Of a stretch of 5,550 nucleotides of DNA, positions 5,114-5,550 are shown in pieces. Where the stretch lies: positions 1 to 5,550 of the forward strand of contig JAFZOA010000652.1 of assembly GCA_017550775.1 (NCBI GenBank), read 5' to 3'. The first letter of the stretch is position 1. Every line of letters begins with the position of its first letter. A program made the translations under genes and the position numbers. The DNA comes from Ruminiclostridium sp. (lineage in GTDB: Bacteria > Bacillota_A > Clostridia > Oscillospirales > Ruminococcaceae). The notes under the pieces were generated by a model that ran no database searches, was not told the DNA's origin, and saw only the letters and a list, made by a program, of their open reading frames with translations.

Positions 5114-5550
5114 TTGGACAATCTAAACAGACACAGGATCGCCGAGGATGTGTACTTCACGTCTGTGACAGACGATAAATTCAAGGTGAACAGGATAAGC
5201 GCCGTGTTCATATCCGGACTTTCCGAGAACGCTTCTGCGAATGCCGTTATACCGAGGATACTTTCCAAATGCAACGAAAACCTCAATACCATGGCAAAGC
5301 TCAACCGCAGGCTGTACGAGCTGTACTCCATGGATATAACATGGTCTGTGCGCGCGGACGCGGACTACCAGATCTGCGACCTGAGCGCAACATTCCTCGA
5401 CAACCGGTTTGCTCTGAACGGCGAGGATATACTCCACGAGGCGGTGACGATACTGCTCGACTGCATTTTCAAGCCGTACTTCGAGGGGGGCTTCTTCCCC
5501 GAAAAGAGCCTTGAGATCGAGAAGCAGAACCAGATCGACGACAACGACGC
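5114..5550 (+). CDS. ymfF: M16 peptidase homologue, YmfF-like (3'-truncated by the window)
   Basis: The frame opens at TTG 5114 and stays open to the window edge, giving 145 residues of a protein that is usually about 420. The start of an M16 (insulinase/pitrilysin) domain is recognisable: DDKFKVNRISAVFISGL (20-36), then SANAVIPRILSKCNENL where active M16 enzymes carry HxxEH, then KLNRRLYELYSMDITWSVRA and ILHEAVTILLDCIFKPYFEG. The ending KSLEIEKQNQIDDNDA matches the family's EK..LKQRI...DDK region. The zinc-binding HxxEH motif is absent, as expected for the inactive YmfF partner that pairs with an active YmfH-type protein. In B. subtilis ymfF and ymfH were linked to 5-aminopentanol modification of EF-P (databases use the name 'YfmF'). 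Here it follows the phosphodiesterase gene with a 15-nt gap. Domain confidence is good. The exact subfamily rests on one third of the protein, and a YmfH-type gene should follow if the call is right. Confidence 0.82.
   Translation, partial: MDNLNRHRIAEDVYFTSVTDDKFKVNRISAVFISGLSENASANAVIPRILSKCNENLNTMAKLNRRLYELYSMDITWSVRADADYQICDLSATFLDNRFALNGEDILHEAVTILLDCIFKPYFEGGFFPEKSLEIEKQNQIDDND

Noticed and set aside
5104..5178. ATG-started short frame just after the phosphodiesterase
   Set aside because: Only 24 codons, out of frame with the M16 gene, which occupies the same bases and shows clear family similarity.

Overview
The window looks like a chromosomal housekeeping region of a Gram-positive anaerobe, most likely a clostridial gut-type bacterium (Bacillota, Oscillospirales/Ruminococcaceae-like). 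This rests on gene content: a DUF1846 protein, a WalJ/YycJ-type metallo-hydrolase, a YtqA/MnmL-type radical SAM protein, a Bacillota-type MnmA and a YmfF-type M16 protein. It also rests on strong Shine-Dalgarno sites, frequent TTG starts and a fairly GC-rich coding style. No mobile element, CRISPR array, rRNA or tRNA gene is visible.

Layout. (1) Positions 1-3022, plus strand: a tightly coupled three-gene operon. It holds the C-terminal 434 residues of a DUF1846 protein, then walJ (4-nt ATGA overlap), then a YtqA/MnmL radical SAM gene that starts with TTG inside the walJ stop (4-nt TTGA overlap). (2) Positions 3024-3063: one strong hairpin that serves as a bidirectional terminator. Two smaller hairpins lie between it and mnmA. 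(3) Positions 3119-4449, minus strand: a two-gene operon of a small single-pass membrane protein followed by mnmA, joined by a 4-nt ATGA overlap. (4) Positions 4450-4615: an AT-rich divergent intergenic region with two back-to-back sigma-A-type promoters, a T10 tract in the spacer of the rightward one, and a 7-bp tandem repeat in the presumed leader of the leftward operon. (5) Positions 4616-5550, plus strand: a YfcE/MJ0936-type phosphodiesterase, then a TTG-started gene for a YmfF-like M16 peptidase homologue that runs off the right edge.

Functional theme. The most notable point is the convergent pairing of two enzymes expected to act on the same nucleotide. MnmA puts the 2-thio group on wobble U34 of tRNA-Glu/Gln/Lys. 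YtqA homologues (renamed MnmL) act in the route that turns cmnm5(s2)U34 into mnm5(s2)U34 in bacteria without MnmC. The YmfF-like protein belongs to a family linked to EF-P modification in Bacillus, so three of the six genes touch translation-factor or tRNA modification. This grouping is inferred from family membership and proximity. I do not see a clearly new multi-gene system. The least understood parts are the small membrane protein coupled to mnmA, the DUF1846 protein, and the architecture of the divergent promoter region.
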